64,000 nucleotides of DNA, taken from contig OX485804.1 of the NCBI GenBank assembly GCA_950295325.1, forward strand, positions 33,726,001 through 33,790,000. The letters are read 5' to 3'. Below, piece after piece: positions 1-12,900 of the stretch. The stretch comes from Polytrichum commune (lineage: Eukaryota; Streptophyta; Polytrichopsida; Polytrichales; Polytrichaceae). The notes beneath the pieces are model-generated. The model had not been told where the DNA came from. It saw only the letters and a list, made by a program, of their open reading frames with translations, and ran no database searches. The position numbers and the translations under genes were made by a program. Numbering within the stretch: the first letter of the stretch is position 1; every line of letters starts with the position of its first letter.

Positions 1-2211
1 ATATGGTGCAATTCAAATTGGAGTATGTGTTCCAAGTCTATAAAAAATTCTAAATCTCGTAACACATACAATTGAAAGGGAGAATGTAATCACTTGAATC
101 GAAGTATAATGTTCGCTTTGATTTTATTAAAGCTTTGGATCGAGTAACTTCGGAGCGAGGGACTTATCATATACAAGTGTATGAAATAGCATGTAGCCTG
201 AACTTTACATTTTTCAATTGACTTGACACCATAAATAGGTTTAATGACCTCAAATTAACGTCCGTGGGATTATTTGACATGAATATGCAACAAACATGTA
301 AAGGACGAAGTTTATATGTTGGATGGATGAGAGGTACGCCCACTTACACTATATCTCTCTCTCTCTCTAACCTTGCCTTTGACAAGTGAAAATGGTGATC
401 GTTGTGAGTCAAAATTGAAAGAGTTTCCAATTTGATCCACTTTGCCAACATTGTCGGTGGGATTGAAAATGCCCAAAATAGGGCCACTTATCTCATGGTC
501 ATTGTGGCCCACGCCTTTAAAAATTGGTTGTCACATCCAAATCGAACTTTAGCACATGATTCATGTGCATTTTTTGGGTGGAGAGCCGCAAGGAACAACA
601 CAATATTCATCCGAAGTAAGGACTTAATGATGCAAGTGCTAATGCTTGGAGTGAGAAAGTTGAAGTTACCTTGCAACCGGAGTGGGCTTAGATTAGGCTC
701 AAAGACCGCATAATGTTCAAAGTTGGTTTGGTTTCCTAACACCTATTGAAGGGTAATATTGTAGTTTTCTAGCAATTTGGGCACCTTTTCGCCTTATAAT
801 TAATTAAAGAGAAAAAGTAAGTTAGGTAACCTAGAAAATAATAGTCTAACACTAGGCAGATTCAAGATGTAATTAAAAACAAGTTAGACATTCATCCAAG
901 TCATTTCTAAAATTCATGAATGGTTTTCCTGATTTCATATATGGTGGCTACGATTAACCCATACATTTTCCTAAACCAATATCCCTTATCCTAAAGTTTG
1001 TCTTTTGCTTGTATGCCAAGGTTGAATGCCGCATGAAGACATTGTTGAAGTTATTTGATGCTACTTTGTTGGGTTCCAACGAATGTCACTTGCATTATTA
1101 TGATTGTAGGCACTCTTTGAATGCTATTTCATTTTTTTTTTCTTTTAGACACTTGACGAAATTAATTTCCCATTAATTTTGGCAACTTTAAAATTAATTA
1201 TTTTTTGCCCAAACATGTACCCACATGGGTTGGTTGTTGATTCATCCCAAGTTTAAGTTCACTACAATAGACTAATGCAAGGTCTCTATTAAAATTTAGG
1301 GGTTGCTTTTCAAGAATATAAAAAAAACCTCGCTTTGCACTTAATCAAAGTTGTACCTTTCTCTCTTTGCCAATAGGTGTTATTAACATTCACCCCTCCA
1401 AAATCAAGCAATTTCATTGGTTGAGAACAAGGATTTAGACCCCAAGGAGTTTAAAGTGAGATTATTGCAAGTTTTTGTTTGACTTATTTTTCTCGTTCTC
1501 CGTCTTTTATTGAACACGTTTACATCTTCAAGTTTGTTTTGCATTAGCAAAATCTATGATGCTACATGTTAAAACAACAAATATTGAGAATCAAACCTTC
1601 GATGACTTGGTCATGGTTATTGGAAGTGCGTGTTTGTTGATTTCTTGAATGAGTAGGTAGGTCCTCCCATATTGATTGCGGAGTAGTTAGTAAAATTTGA
1701 AGACATAGTCCAATCTTTTTAAACTTGTTTGGTTATTATTAGTATTCTCATTATACTTGCACTTTGTTTCTCTCTTGACCACACACCGACCTCTTAGGCA
1801 TCTTTTTAAGAAAAATAATTGAATAACACTTGACCTTATTTTGCGACCCCATCCCAACACCACCACATACCATTATGTGGATGAATGGTGACTTGGATTC
1901 GAATGCAATTGAAAAATGAATGAAACCAACATAACATTATTTCAGTTGTTATAACTTGTTCCATTCTAGTAATATTCAATGATAATGCTGCACTTAAATC
2001 TCACTTGTTTTCCAAGCTAAATCTTCTTATTGACAAGAATATGTAAGGTATATTTCTAGCACCTTACATGACATACTCCTGACCCACCCAACCTGGTCAC
2101 TCATGTGAACAATGTTATGAAGAAAAATTGTAACATTCAACATATCTTAAAGATGCAATGAACCTCACAGGCACCTTTTTTAGGTTCATCGCAAAGTGCA
2201 TGTGCGCATGC
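1..2211. other. gene-free repeat-derived stretch
   Basis: No reading frame here has coding character; the longest are under 100 codons and share no recognisable motif. It holds a (CT)n microsatellite at about 351-369. Bases 315-345 repeat the right end of the MITE at 2212-2407. Bases about 1640-1836 resemble the right half of the AGGTATG MITE family seen at 35154 and 37028, ending in a decayed copy of its terminal repeat. The rest is unassigned AT-rich sequence. Confidence 0.6.
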
Positions 2212-2407
2212 GAGCGCACCTTTCATCCACCCAACACAAAAAGCCATGAAAAAACAACAATCCAAATATTTACTTTTCTAAAGGTCGATTCAACTGAGAA
2301 GGTAGTTTCAATGACCCGAACTAATCTAGTCCAACTCATCTGAGATGAATCGACCACAAACCTATAGGGGGTTGTATGTTCCTTATGTTGGATGGACGAG
2401 AAGCACG
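2212..2407. mobile_element. MITE with GCACCTTTCATCCA termini
   Basis: The left end reads GCGCACCTTTCATCCACCCA and the right end, reversed, gives a near match (GTGCTTCTCGTCCATCCAACA region). It is about 195 bp with no coding capacity. A lone left end recurs near 21790-21825 and a lone right end near 315-345, so it is a dispersed family. The target duplication is unclear, so the superfamily is left open. Confidence 0.55.
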
Positions 2408-2617
2408 TTTTTGTATGTGATAATTCCCCCTCTCTCCCTTTTTCTAACATAGACTAGTTTTCTTGCAAAAATATCGTAGACGTTGTCCAATTCCTTAAAA
2501 GTGATTATTATTATTGGTTTGTTTGTGTGGACACAATTTGAAAATTCAACTGCAAGAACGGAAGCAAAATACAACCACCTCAAGAGAAAAACTGAAACGA
2601 GTTTTGCGACATAACAT

Positions 2618-2748
2618 TATTCAGATCCATACTGGTGTTTTGTGCGACTGACAATATTCCACAAAATATTCCTCACATGCAAACTAAACATGAGAAATAT
2701 TCCATGGAATATTGTCAGTCGCACAAAACACCAGTATGGATCTGAATA
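2618..2748. repeat. 44-bp perfect inverted repeat (long hairpin)
   Basis: The left arm, 2618-2661, is the exact reverse complement of the right arm, 2705-2748, with a 43-bp spacer. Pairing extends imperfectly into the spacer (AATATTCCTCACATG against AATATTTCTCATG). Such an arm length and loop could be a young microRNA or siRNA hairpin, or a fold-back element that inserted recently enough to keep identical arms. No target duplication was identified. Confidence 0.85.
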
Positions 2749-4931
2749 GTGTCATGGAAGTGTGAAATGAGGAACATTTATGCAAAATTGAATTGTTTTG
2801 TTTTTGCCGTTTTGTAACACGAGGCTTTTTTTTTGGGGGGGGGGGGTGTTTCCCAAAGTGTGTAGTCAAACGAAAGTTCTTGGAAGGTTGGCACCGGAGT
2901 CTTTTTGATTGGGAAAAGGGTATGTTGGGCCTTTGGATTCAAGAGTGTGTGTGTGTGTGGGGGGGGGGGGGTGAATTCCACCGACCTTTGCACTTTTGAG
3001 GTGCCTAGCTACCTACCCTCCCTCCCCACCCCCGTGGCAAGTCCCAAAATGGAAGGACCGACTTCATGGTGCCTCTTAATTATTGGGCAATGGCCACCGG
3101 TCGGTTGCTTGGAGTCACCGTTGACGGGGTCAACGGCTAAATAAGCAAGCAAGCAAGGAATGCTCGAAAAACATTCTCCCTATCTAGCTACTAGCTCATA
3201 CGCACGAGTTACTTGGCATAAACGCAACAACACTCGGTTTCTCGAATTTGGAGATTTTTTTCTTTTCTTTTCTTTTCTTTTCTTTCTCCTTCAAAATTCC
3301 GGGAGGCACATCTTTTGAGAAACCCGCACTCCGATGCACTTCACCTCTTTGGTATTGGCCCCCATGTGCATTCCAATGAATTTGTCTCTCGCATACCACC
3401 TTGAAATGTCGAGGGACATTTGAGCCCATTACATTCATTGTTTTTTATGTGATTCTATGATTCGCCCCTTTTACATGGGAAGCCAACTTTCAATTTTAGA
3501 ATGAGGACGTGGGAAGATAGAAAATTCTCCTCATTTCAACAGTGTTTGAGAAGATCCGATGGTCACAAATGTTAGAGTTTTGGATAACGACATCTAGTGA
3601 ACTATATAAATAAAAGAAAATGGACGGTGGGATGGATGTATGCCCTAGGTTAAGACATATGACAATGTGCAAACTCAAATTACATACATGAGAAGATTCA
3701 AAACTTCAAATTGGGAGTACGTATGTCAATTCTGTAGGTGATCAAAGTTCGTTGATTGGATGATGGGTGTCTCTTTTATTGAGCCTCGATGCCACTTTTT
3801 TGAGCAAACTTGGTTTGGGGTGTCCCCCCCCCCCTTTCCTTCCCCTGTTGCCCCCCGACTTGCTAAAGATGGGTTGATTCTTACGACATGGACCATCATG
3901 GGCAAGAAAACTTGCCTTCTCGCTGAAGCCTTCTAATGGCCATTTCAGAACGTCAAATGCATTTCGGAGCACTGTCATACCCCTTGTACAAAACTTAACG
4001 GGAGTCGCACATGCCTATAGTGAGGCACAAAAAGAATCTCCGTGCCATGCAAGGGGCCTAGAATGACTAGATGAGGCGGTGATCCATGGTACGTTTTATC
4101 TTCTTCCCAAGGGTGACCCATGATGTCAACAGGGACAATTAATGGCTGACCATTCAACATGGCTAAGGCCCTCGCAAGACATTCGAGACAAGAGAGATGA
4201 AAATGTCTTGTTGTTAATTTCATTGTGAGTCAATTTTAACAACTCATTAGAGAAATAACCTAATTGAATTGATTTTATCCCTTACGTGACATTTTGCAAT
4301 TATAAAATATGTTGAAAATATAATGTCTATATGGTAAACACATTGCCATGGACAAAGACATTTTGGAAGTTCAATTTCCAACCACCATTTCTACACATTT
4401 TTCCTTTTCCCCCCATATCTTTCAAATTATGTTTTGCTAGGTTAGTTTGAGCCTTGAGACAAATACAATTATTCATACATTATCCCTATGAATATGAAAT
4501 AAAATAAAATACACATCAAAACCATCTCGTTAATTTGAACGTGGATGTGCCTATAAATGCAACACTTTGAGAGTCTTATTTGTGATACTTATCAAAATAG
4601 GTGGTGTGGGCCCCATAAAAATGGAGTTGACTTTTTTTTGTTGGGTGACCTTTTTATAAATGTTTAGACACAAAATGTTACACATATTTATGCAATGCCA
4701 ATATGTTAAATTTAGATTATCATGTACGGATGTGTTTTGTAAGTGCTTATATTTTTGTGTGAACGACATTTGAGCATTGAAAGTCACTCATCGTAAGTCA
4801 TTTTATCTTCAAGAAACACCTGGTGACCATTAAAGATTATCCTAATGCACCCATGCGAGGCTCGTCGCCACTTGAATATGTGGACCTTGTTCCATTTTGG
4901 AATTTTGGAATGACATGCAAATGGAACCTTA
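2749..4931. other. gene-free stretch with homopolymer tracts
   Basis: Contains G tracts of about 12 near 2835-2846 and 2960-2971 (the latter after a GT run), a (TTTTC)n tract near 3257-3285 and a C tract near 3827-3836. Short open frames on both strands have no recognisable domain. I see no gene. Confidence 0.6.
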
Positions 4932-5435
4932 GGGCCACTTCACACACGAGACTGAGAGCCCATGACCATGACACTTCAAGCACTCTCATTGGTGGAAAAG
5001 GCAGAGTCGGTCCAAGTTCGCTTCGCACTACACTTGAGGGACCAACAGAGTATATAAGTGAATGTAAGATGGATGTGAAGCCTACATGGATTCCTACATG
5101 GCGTCGAATGGATTATGTTTCATGGTCACTTGGACTATTTACCAAAAACCACCTCTTGGAGGTAGGCCTAACACAAAACCAAGAGACCATGGCACTCCGA
5201 ACGCTCACAACCGTTGGTTTATTCTATTTTATCATGTGTGAAGACATGCATGAATAAAAATTCATTGAAATAACATTTGATTGAGGGCCCGGTCACATAT
5301 GACTTCACACTACACTTGAGGGTCCGTGACCACATTACATGATTTTGGAGGTGTCTTGGGACGGCCTTTGGACACTCTCTATTTGGCTCTCACAATTTCA
5401 TGGTCACGGCTCTTGGCTTGTGTGAGAAGTGGCCC
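4932..5435. mobile_element. MITE, GGGCCACTT family (copy 1)
   Basis: The left terminus is GGGCCACTTCACACACGAG and the right terminus, reversed, begins GGGCCACTTCTCACACAAG. The flanks are TTA on the left and TTG on the right, a slightly decayed 3-bp duplication. Full-length relatives lie at 32659-33126 and 43661-44164 with perfect TAA duplications. TSD size and termini suggest a Tourist/PIF-Harbinger-like non-autonomous element. The 144-codon open frame crossing it is incidental. Confidence 0.75.
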
Positions 5436-5541
5436 TTGTACCAAATCTGCAACTACTATTGAATGAATTTGTGACATAGATTGAAGGCATGGGTTGATTG
5501 GTGTCAGGCCGTGTTTTAGAAACTATTGTCCCACTACCGTA

Positions 5542-6557
5542 CAGTCTAACCTTGATAATGTCACCCTTGTTAATAGAACACCTTGACATTGTCACCTAAA
5601 AGTTTGAAACCGATTTTCATAGTGTAAAACTCCCTCGTTATTATCCCTATCACCCTTGGTAATGTCACTATTTTTTTCCAAAATCCGTAGTGTAAATGTG
5701 ATAATACCAAGTATGGATGGATTGTATGTGATGGTTGGATGGCATGAATTAGATGATCAAACCATTAGAAATTGTTGGAGAAAGTCCGCCATATTGCCTA
5801 CATAGTGGAATGCAGATATCAACAATTTTGATGAACATATGAAGTCCAAAATGGAGGAAACAACTTTGGAATTGGGCAATCTCATCGCCGCATTGAATTT
5901 GGGTTTGGATGTCGAAGGCAAGCATGTAGAAAAGCTTTGTCCTTTGGAGTACATAAACATGGAAGGTGCAGATGATTTTGAGGTGAAATATTCTACTGAG
6001 GAGCTTGTGCAATTAGTGCAAGATGGCGAACAAGTTCTTGATTCCATGGAAGTAGACCCATTGATTGTTGATAGCAGTGATGATGAGTCTAAAGTAGTGA
6101 AGCTAAGCGATGCACAAAAATATGCTAAAGATGTTTTGAATTTTATGGCTAGCCAAGGTTCTCATATTTTCAACACGCTGGAGTTGTTAGGAATGGAAAA
6201 AATCCATGACAAACTCATTAGAATTGGTGTTGCATATTTAACATCAACAACACAATGTGACATTAGAAGCTTCTTTGTCTCTAGTGAGAGGTCTTTACCT
6301 GATCTCAATGACACATTATGATGTGCTCTTGTTGTTATTCACAATTTTAAATTAGATTTTACATTCAAAAACATTGAAGTCTCGTATTTGTTATTTTCTT
6401 TTTTACATTGTAATTTTATTTTGATTTTCTACCTATTTTTTGATAATACCACATTATGCACAAATCTTCAAAATGTGACATTATCAAATATGTCACACCT
6501 TGTTTATATCACTCTTTTTGGTGAAACGGATGGTGTGACATTATCAAGGTTAGACTG
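5542..6557 (+). mobile_element. pogo/Tigger-like (Tc1/mariner) deletion derivative
   Basis: The ends are a perfect 23-bp terminal inverted repeat beginning CAGTCTAACCTTGATAATG (5542-5564 and 6535-6557), flanked by TA on both sides (5540-5541, 6558-6559), the target used by Tc1/mariner elements. A CAGT start is usual for pogo/Tigger. Sub-terminal copies of the TIR core recur near 5580-5600 and 5650-5668, and again near 6475-6500, as expected for transposase binding sites. The ~1,016-bp interior keeps only the 3' end of a transposase gene, so it is non-autonomous. Confidence 0.9.
5728..6321 (+). pseudogene. 3' fragment of pogo/Tigger transposase
   Basis: One frame reads WHELDDQTIRNCWRKSAILP (5737-5799), which matches the end of the DDE domain of Tigger/pogo transposases, where a TIxNCWRKxGI motif is characteristic. 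It is followed by an in-frame TAG at 5803-5805 and then an open frame from ATG 5839 to 6321. That tail has an acidic serine-rich stretch (DSSDDES) and a C-terminal segment containing FMASQGSHIFNTLELLGMEK. The CENP-B-type DNA-binding domain and the catalytic core are missing. A second copy of the C-terminal segment is inside the composite element at 58681-58833. It is not functional. Confidence 0.85.
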
Positions 6558-7105
6558 TACACCATTAAGAAATCCATTGAATTGTCGCTATGAACCATTC
6601 ACCCTTTGATATCTCACTTTGAAGATGGTCGCTTTCCACTTGCTCAAACCATTCGATCGCTCGAAGATTGGTTGAGCTCTCCATAGTTGAGCTATGGATG
6701 CAACCTAGATCTAGTATAAACTCTTCACTATATTCATTAATTGGAGACTTTTTCATGATTTGGAGACTAATCAAGGACTTCAAGTCTGATATTGTGTTTA
6801 GCACATGTTTTGATTATGATATAGATACTTCTTATATTTAGAAACATATATACTCCTCATGCATGAATATGTAGAAAGTTCATTACCAATGTTCCCCACG
6901 TTCACAATATTGCATCCCAAACTATGAGTAAAGTTTCTTTTGAGACTTTCCAAAGTCTTAAATTAACGTATATAATGATACTCATGAAAATTATAAGTTC
7001 AAGCTCCCAACTCAACTCAACTCAACCTCTACACTAAACACCTAATTTAGTGTGGCTTGCATTATTCATCGTCGACAAATATTTTTGCACTTATTGAGTG
7101 ATAAC

Positions 7106-7488
7106 TAAGGTAGACATGCCTAATTCAATTTTTGATCTCAATTGAATACCCATGTTTGAGTGGTATGTGGTTAGGTGTGGTTCCAAGGACGGATACCAAA
7201 AATATATGTGTTTGAAAGAGTTTGGACTACATACTAAAAATATGATAACATTCTAGGTTCATTAGACAACATAATTGGGGGGGGGGGGGACCTATATGAC
7301 CATCTAATGAATATGAGAGTCTTCGATTTGATAATGAATAAGATAGTGGTATGAGCATAATGCATTGTGGGGAAAGTGGTTACAACCTCGATTTGGTTTT
7401 GTGAACCATCTCGTGCTAATCGCGTGTTTGAAATCCCAGGAGAACTGAACTAGTCAACATAAGTAATATTGAGGACCCATATACCTTA
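7106..7488 (+). mobile_element. AGGTAGACATGCC MITE family (copy 1)
   Basis: This ~380-bp non-coding element begins TAAGGTAGACATGCCTAATT and ends ACCCATATACCTTA. Its internal landmarks (an AAAAAGACATGTGTTT-like block, ACATAATTGGGGGG and GACCTATATGACCATC) recur in at least eight other copies in this window: 18080, 28472, 30015, 32052, 36300, 40045, 40124 and 41440. A G12 tract at 7268-7279 is an expansion of the internal G run. Ends and TTA/TA-type flanks suggest PIF/Harbinger. Confidence 0.8.
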
Positions 7489-9965
7489 GAGAGGGTGTCA
7501 CCTAACACTCGGTGCTGCATGATGAATCATGAAGACCACTTCAATATGATATGGCACATCAATTTTAATGTCACGTTATATGAAACTTTACTAGTGTAGT
7601 GTACATGATCCCTTTTTGATTGTAGAAGCCATGGAGTAAAAGCAAGACAACCTTGGATTTGCACCACATGTAGATGCCAATGCCTTGCCTGACTTGAACC
7701 CTACATCCTATTTATCACCACCACCTTCCCACAAAAACCACCAACTATAATACCAAACTCTAGCATACAATTCATTAACTTCATATTCCACCCACCATTG
7801 CAATTCAACTCAAAAAAAGTCCAATACCAAATAATGATCATCCCTCTAGTAGACGTTGAATGGTGTGTGACACTCATTGTCCTCATAATAGGCATCATAG
7901 GGGGCATCCACATGGACAACATCACCGATTTTTCGAATAGATTTCCCAAGTGCCCATGCAAGAAGTCCACTCGATAGCCATAAAACATCTCACCTTATTC
8001 ATGCTCAACAAAAGAAAACTTGAAAACCACCAAGAGCCAATACTTCCCACCTAAACAAGCACCAAAACCCCCATAGTCAACACCGAAACCTCCAAGATGA
8101 ATTCCACAACATGATGCCCCAATCTACTCAATTAGCTCATATAAAGGGATAGACAACTCCTTGGAGTCACCCTCAAGAATTTGACCCTACAGAGGTTGAA
8201 ACAAGTATAGACACCTTGTCCTCATACATCCCACTCTTGAGATACACGTTATTCCTCTACAAAACCTCATATACCCCCCCCCCCCCCCAAACAGACATGC
8301 AATCCTCCCCCCCCACGGTCCATAGTTACTAATAGGGCATTTGTCCCATAGCCCTGCTCAATAAACCCGTTTTGAGGTCACATACAAGTGTGTGGCTATG
8401 ATCAAAGGTGAAGCGTCCCGGGCATCGGGTCATTTGACAATATGAACGGACACTTCATTCACGCCGGCCCCTTTAAATAGGGACCGGAGTTTCTATCTAT
8501 CTATCTGAAGCGTCCCTGATTCACCCCAACACAACACTGCTATAACTATTTATCAAGAATGTAATATTTTACCAAGCAAACTCTTTTATGTTGTATAATG
8601 TCCGAACACCCTATTCAACTTTTGCCAATAAATATTAGAATCATGAATAAGAAGTTTCAAATAGTACTATTTGCAGTTTGTAATTCCAAATAGTAAGTGA
8701 TACTAAATACCATAAACGGTGTAGAGGTTGGTGTCAATGAATGGGAGGCATCCGATTGCTAGTTACATATGTATTGGTTGAGTTTTAGAAGTAACTGCTT
8801 CAAATTGAAGACTTTAGAAAAGTGATTGATCAATTTAGAAGAATTTATAGAATATTCCTCAATTCAATGAAGAAAAGCTGAAAGATGTCAACATGTGACC
8901 GGTTGATGTTGGAAACTCTAGGATCTTGATCGATTATGCCCAAAAATCTTCCTGGACACTGGTTGGCGTTGTCTCTCTCTCTCTGCAAGACAATTAAGTT
9001 AGTGTGGGTTCATAATAAATATTGAGGCCACACTAAATGAGATATTTAAGTTAGTGTGGCCAGATTCCCGCTGTCCTTCCGGGTAAATGCGGCGCTCAAA
9101 GCTTGAAGAGCAAGCTTCTCTCCTTTGAAACAATTCTTACACACCGAGCAATTCTTGCATTCGTAGGCTGATTGGCGTAGCATTCATCTCCTTCATTCCG
9201 ACAACAAATTGACACAGAATTCAATGCTCCAGATGTAAGCATAGATATTCAGTAATGTTTATCAGAAATTTCCTTAGATTCATTCTGAGGGTTTTGCACC
9301 CACCCACACGCATGTAAGTTAATATCGAGTAAGTTAGCCTTTCGATCCAAAGTGCAAGAAGAAACTGTGGTTTGCAAGCTTGAGTTTGAATGGGTGAACA
9401 TCCTGGCTGCAAATTTCCAGCAAAGTCAAGTGAACTGATTACCTCTGAACTTAAGCATGAAAGCATGGCATGGGGTTTTGATACATGTGGGATGGAGAAT
9501 ATCTCCTAAAACATGTAGAATTCCTGTACAGGAGATTCGAACTCGGGACAGCCACTTCTCGATTCGGAGCAGCATTGTTGAAACACATGTGTTTGCCAAT
9601 TGGGCTTTTGGTTTAGGTTTGGAGGAGTTAGTGCAGCTGAGTTTGATGCTGCCATTGCAATTTCGCAAATTCATGGCTCACATAAGAGTGGCAGGAGTGA
9701 AATATGGGTGAGCTGAATGCAAGGGACAGGGATGCCAAATGTGAGCAATGTTGTGAAGAGGGAGGGTTAATGCATCCGAGATCAGAAATTTTGTTTGGTT
9801 TTTGGTGGAGGTGTTGAAGAGTGGTTGTTGTGGTCTGGAAATAGAGTACTTTGATGTCATGGATGTCATTAGGTAATCAAGGCATGTGGCATGAAAGGAC
9901 GATTGAATTAGGAGGCTCAGAAAAAAAGATGTAGGAAGATGTGAGGCGCAAGGATTGGGTTTGAG
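7489..9965. other. gene-free stretch upstream of FAN1
   Basis: Contains a C14 tract at 8274-8287, a (TCTA)n tract near 8490-8505 and a (CT)n tract near 8973-8984. The last kilobase before the FAN1 start codon should hold its promoter and 5' leader, but I see no unambiguous TATA box or leader exon. Open frames around 9220-9980 on both strands overlap each other and lack codon bias or motifs. Confidence 0.5.
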
Positions 9966-12900
9966 ATGTTGAGGGGACATGCGACCTTAATTCATCTGGT
10001 GGGCAAAAGGCGTAAGCTACACCCTTCTGTTTTTTCTTTTGGTGCTGACGAGGATGTGGGCAATGCAAATGTAAGTACTGCCACATTTCCTCTCCTTGAC
10101 GTCATTCTTTGGAATTGAGAGTTTACTAAATTTAAACGTACATGTACTCTCAACTTAGCTTGTTTAGCTGAGGATTTGGGGTTAGATCCAAGAGTTTTGT
10201 TTCTGCTCATATTTCTGGAAAGGGGTTGAGTTGGTGTGCTTAATGTCGTAGGGGCGTGGGTGTTCTTCCCTTCATGCTAACATTTTGCAGATTACCAATT
10301 TTCACATAAAAATCCATGTAAAGACAGCTTAGCTTGTTTTTGCTGAGGATTTGGGGTTAGATTCAAGAGTTCTTTTATGCTTCTATTTCTGGAATGGGGC
10401 GGAGTTGGTGTGCTTGATGTCTTAGGGGGATGGTGTGTTCTTCCATAACTTCACGCTGACAATTTCTTCTCTCATATCTGATAATGGTGCAGGATGGATT
10501 GCCACTGGGGTCAGTGGATGCTACTGATGCTGAAAGAGGCACAGAGGCAGGTGGACATGGAGAAGAGAAGGAATCTGGCCTCAAGAATTCCTCTCCGGAG
10601 TGGGTGTCTTGCCCTGTTTGCGGTAAGAGCATCAGAGGGAGCAACTCCTGCATCAATGACCACATAGGTAAGCAACTCTCTAAACTCAACCAAGAATAGG
10701 CATTGACTGAGTTTGTGTGCATTGCCCCTATTTCAAGTAGACAGCAACTTATTTCCAAGGAGTGGCTTCTCTCTGTTGAGGATGGGTGTGCTACATGTTA
10801 TCAAATACAAGTGCATCTCATTGCGTGTACTTGTAAATCTGTGCATCAATGTGTCCACCTCATTTTGTGTACTTGTAAATCTTGCTGTATCCGACTTCAG
10901 TGAAATTATCTTCCAATGCTTGTGCAACGGACTAGACAAACTATGTGTGCTTTGTGACATATATAGTAGAATTGTATAGTCCAGCCCATGACGAAAAAGT
11001 ATGTAGCTGGGCATATATAATGTAGAAATTGCCACTTGAGTGATATCTTTACTACTTGATCATTAGTTTATTGCAACAACTTAGAGACAAGGGTTTTTGG
11101 CACACTTCTCTGTCCTTGATCTTGTAAGATGATCCATGTGAGACTGGAAGTGTCTCTTTTATTACATGAATAAAGTATCACATTCTTGTGGCACAACCTG
11201 TTTATCGTGTATCATTTGAGGAGTGATGCCACACAGTTTGTTTATTCGTCTGCGTTCACTTCTTACACAGACAAGGAAAGTGGCTTCCGAAAGGGATTTC
11301 TTTCTGTGTTGGTCTGGTATCGTCTTTTATTGACACCATTCGGATATCTATATTGCGGATTTCACATTTCTTGATACCAGTAGGGTATGGATATTGCATG
11401 GTATTTTTGTTTCAATACCATTCGGGTCTATAACCATGCAAGAACCTTCATACCTTGGTAAAATTGCCCTGGTATCAATATGGTTTGGAACGGTGTTGAT
11501 CCAACTAATAACTTGGATATACAAAGATACTGTCACCTTGACATACCCATGAAATATCAATATTTGACTCGTGTGACAATTTTGATACTTGTGGGTAGGG
11601 TCTTGAATACCATTATTGATGTTGATTATTGATACCCATTCATTCACCTATGTACTAGTCCAACATTGGTTCCATTTTTGTGTTGATGATGGGTGTTCCA
11701 TATGGTTCTCAAATGCAAGTGCATTGGCATATAGGTTCTCGATGTGTCCATCTACCTCATTTGTGTACTTGTAAATCCTTTCTGCGTATGACTCTACTAA
11801 AATGTCTCCTAAGCTGCTTCCAATTGCTTGTGGAACAGACATGTGCCTTGTGAAAGGGAGGAGGCGGAAGAGCACACAGCTGACATTGTTCAGTTCGATG
11901 CAGCGCATCACCAAGCCCCTCATGCCAGATGTCCTGGGCATTGACAAGGAGTTGACTGGCAAAAGGAAGCTTGGAGTTCATGATCCCGGTGTAGTGTCAT
12001 CATTGAAACCCAAAGTATCTTATTTATCTGGCACAAGTAAAGACAGCAGTTTCCAAAGTGATCTACTTATGAGTACTCAAATATGTGAATATCAGAAAAC
12101 GGATCGTTGTGTGAGTTCTGTTGTGGTTAATGGCAGTACCTATGTTGGTAGCTCAAAGTCTGTAAAAGAGGAGATCAACATGTATGGAGAATCTGAGACT
12201 GTCTGTCTTAATGGGATGAGCATGGCAAAAAGGGAGGATGTTACCTGGTGTTCATATGGTTATGAAGGCAGGGACATACAAGGCCATATAAAGGAAGAGA
12301 CTACTAGTGACAAGGCTTTGGGACCATATAAAGCAATGGTCAAACTGGAAGATGGAGGGAACAGCTCCAATGATATTAAATTGGAATTCCACGTGGATTG
12401 TGTAGAAACTTCGCAAGATAATGTTGTGCTGACAACTGAGATAGTTTGCATTTGCAACTGCCACTTTGCCACTGCTAGGTCAAGGTGCGTGGATAAACAG
12501 CAAGTGACACAAAATGCATGTGGCTGGGAGGACAGCAAGGAAGTGAATGTTCATGAAGCAGCTAGTCAGTCGAGCAATCCTGTTAATGGTTTAGATAGGG
12601 TGATGGTACCAGAGGTGGTTGGTGTGGTTGACACTTTTATCGTAGGCAGAAAGTTTAATCTGGAAGGAGTCTGCAAGGATGAGATGGAGGTTACTTTCGT
12701 CAGGGATCCCGAGAACCCTAAAGACGCCAATGCTATAAAGGTCTGCTCCAAATTGCATGACTCCATTGATACATCACCAATGGGTGGTGTATAATGTAGT
12801 ATTTATACTAAAATATATCTATTAATCTAGTATCCTGTTACTCAACTGAAAGTGGGCTGTTGGGGTGTATAGGTCCTCACAATGGACAGGGTAACATTGG

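Noticed and set aside
4823-5257. 144-codon plus-strand open frame
   Set aside because: It begins outside and continues inside a non-coding MITE; related copies at 32659 and 43661 do not keep the frame.
9457-9711. 84-codon frame upstream of FAN1, and a GAGTTCGAATC (tRNA B-box-like) motif at about 9534-9546 on the minus strand
   Set aside because: The frame has no recognisable domain; no matching A box or tRNA fold could be built around the B-box-like motif, so neither a gene nor a SINE is called.
12741-12794. Stop codon after FAN1 exon 3 as a premature end of the gene
   Set aside because: The HIRAN domain continues in frame from 12873 after a GT-AG intron, so the stop is intronic.
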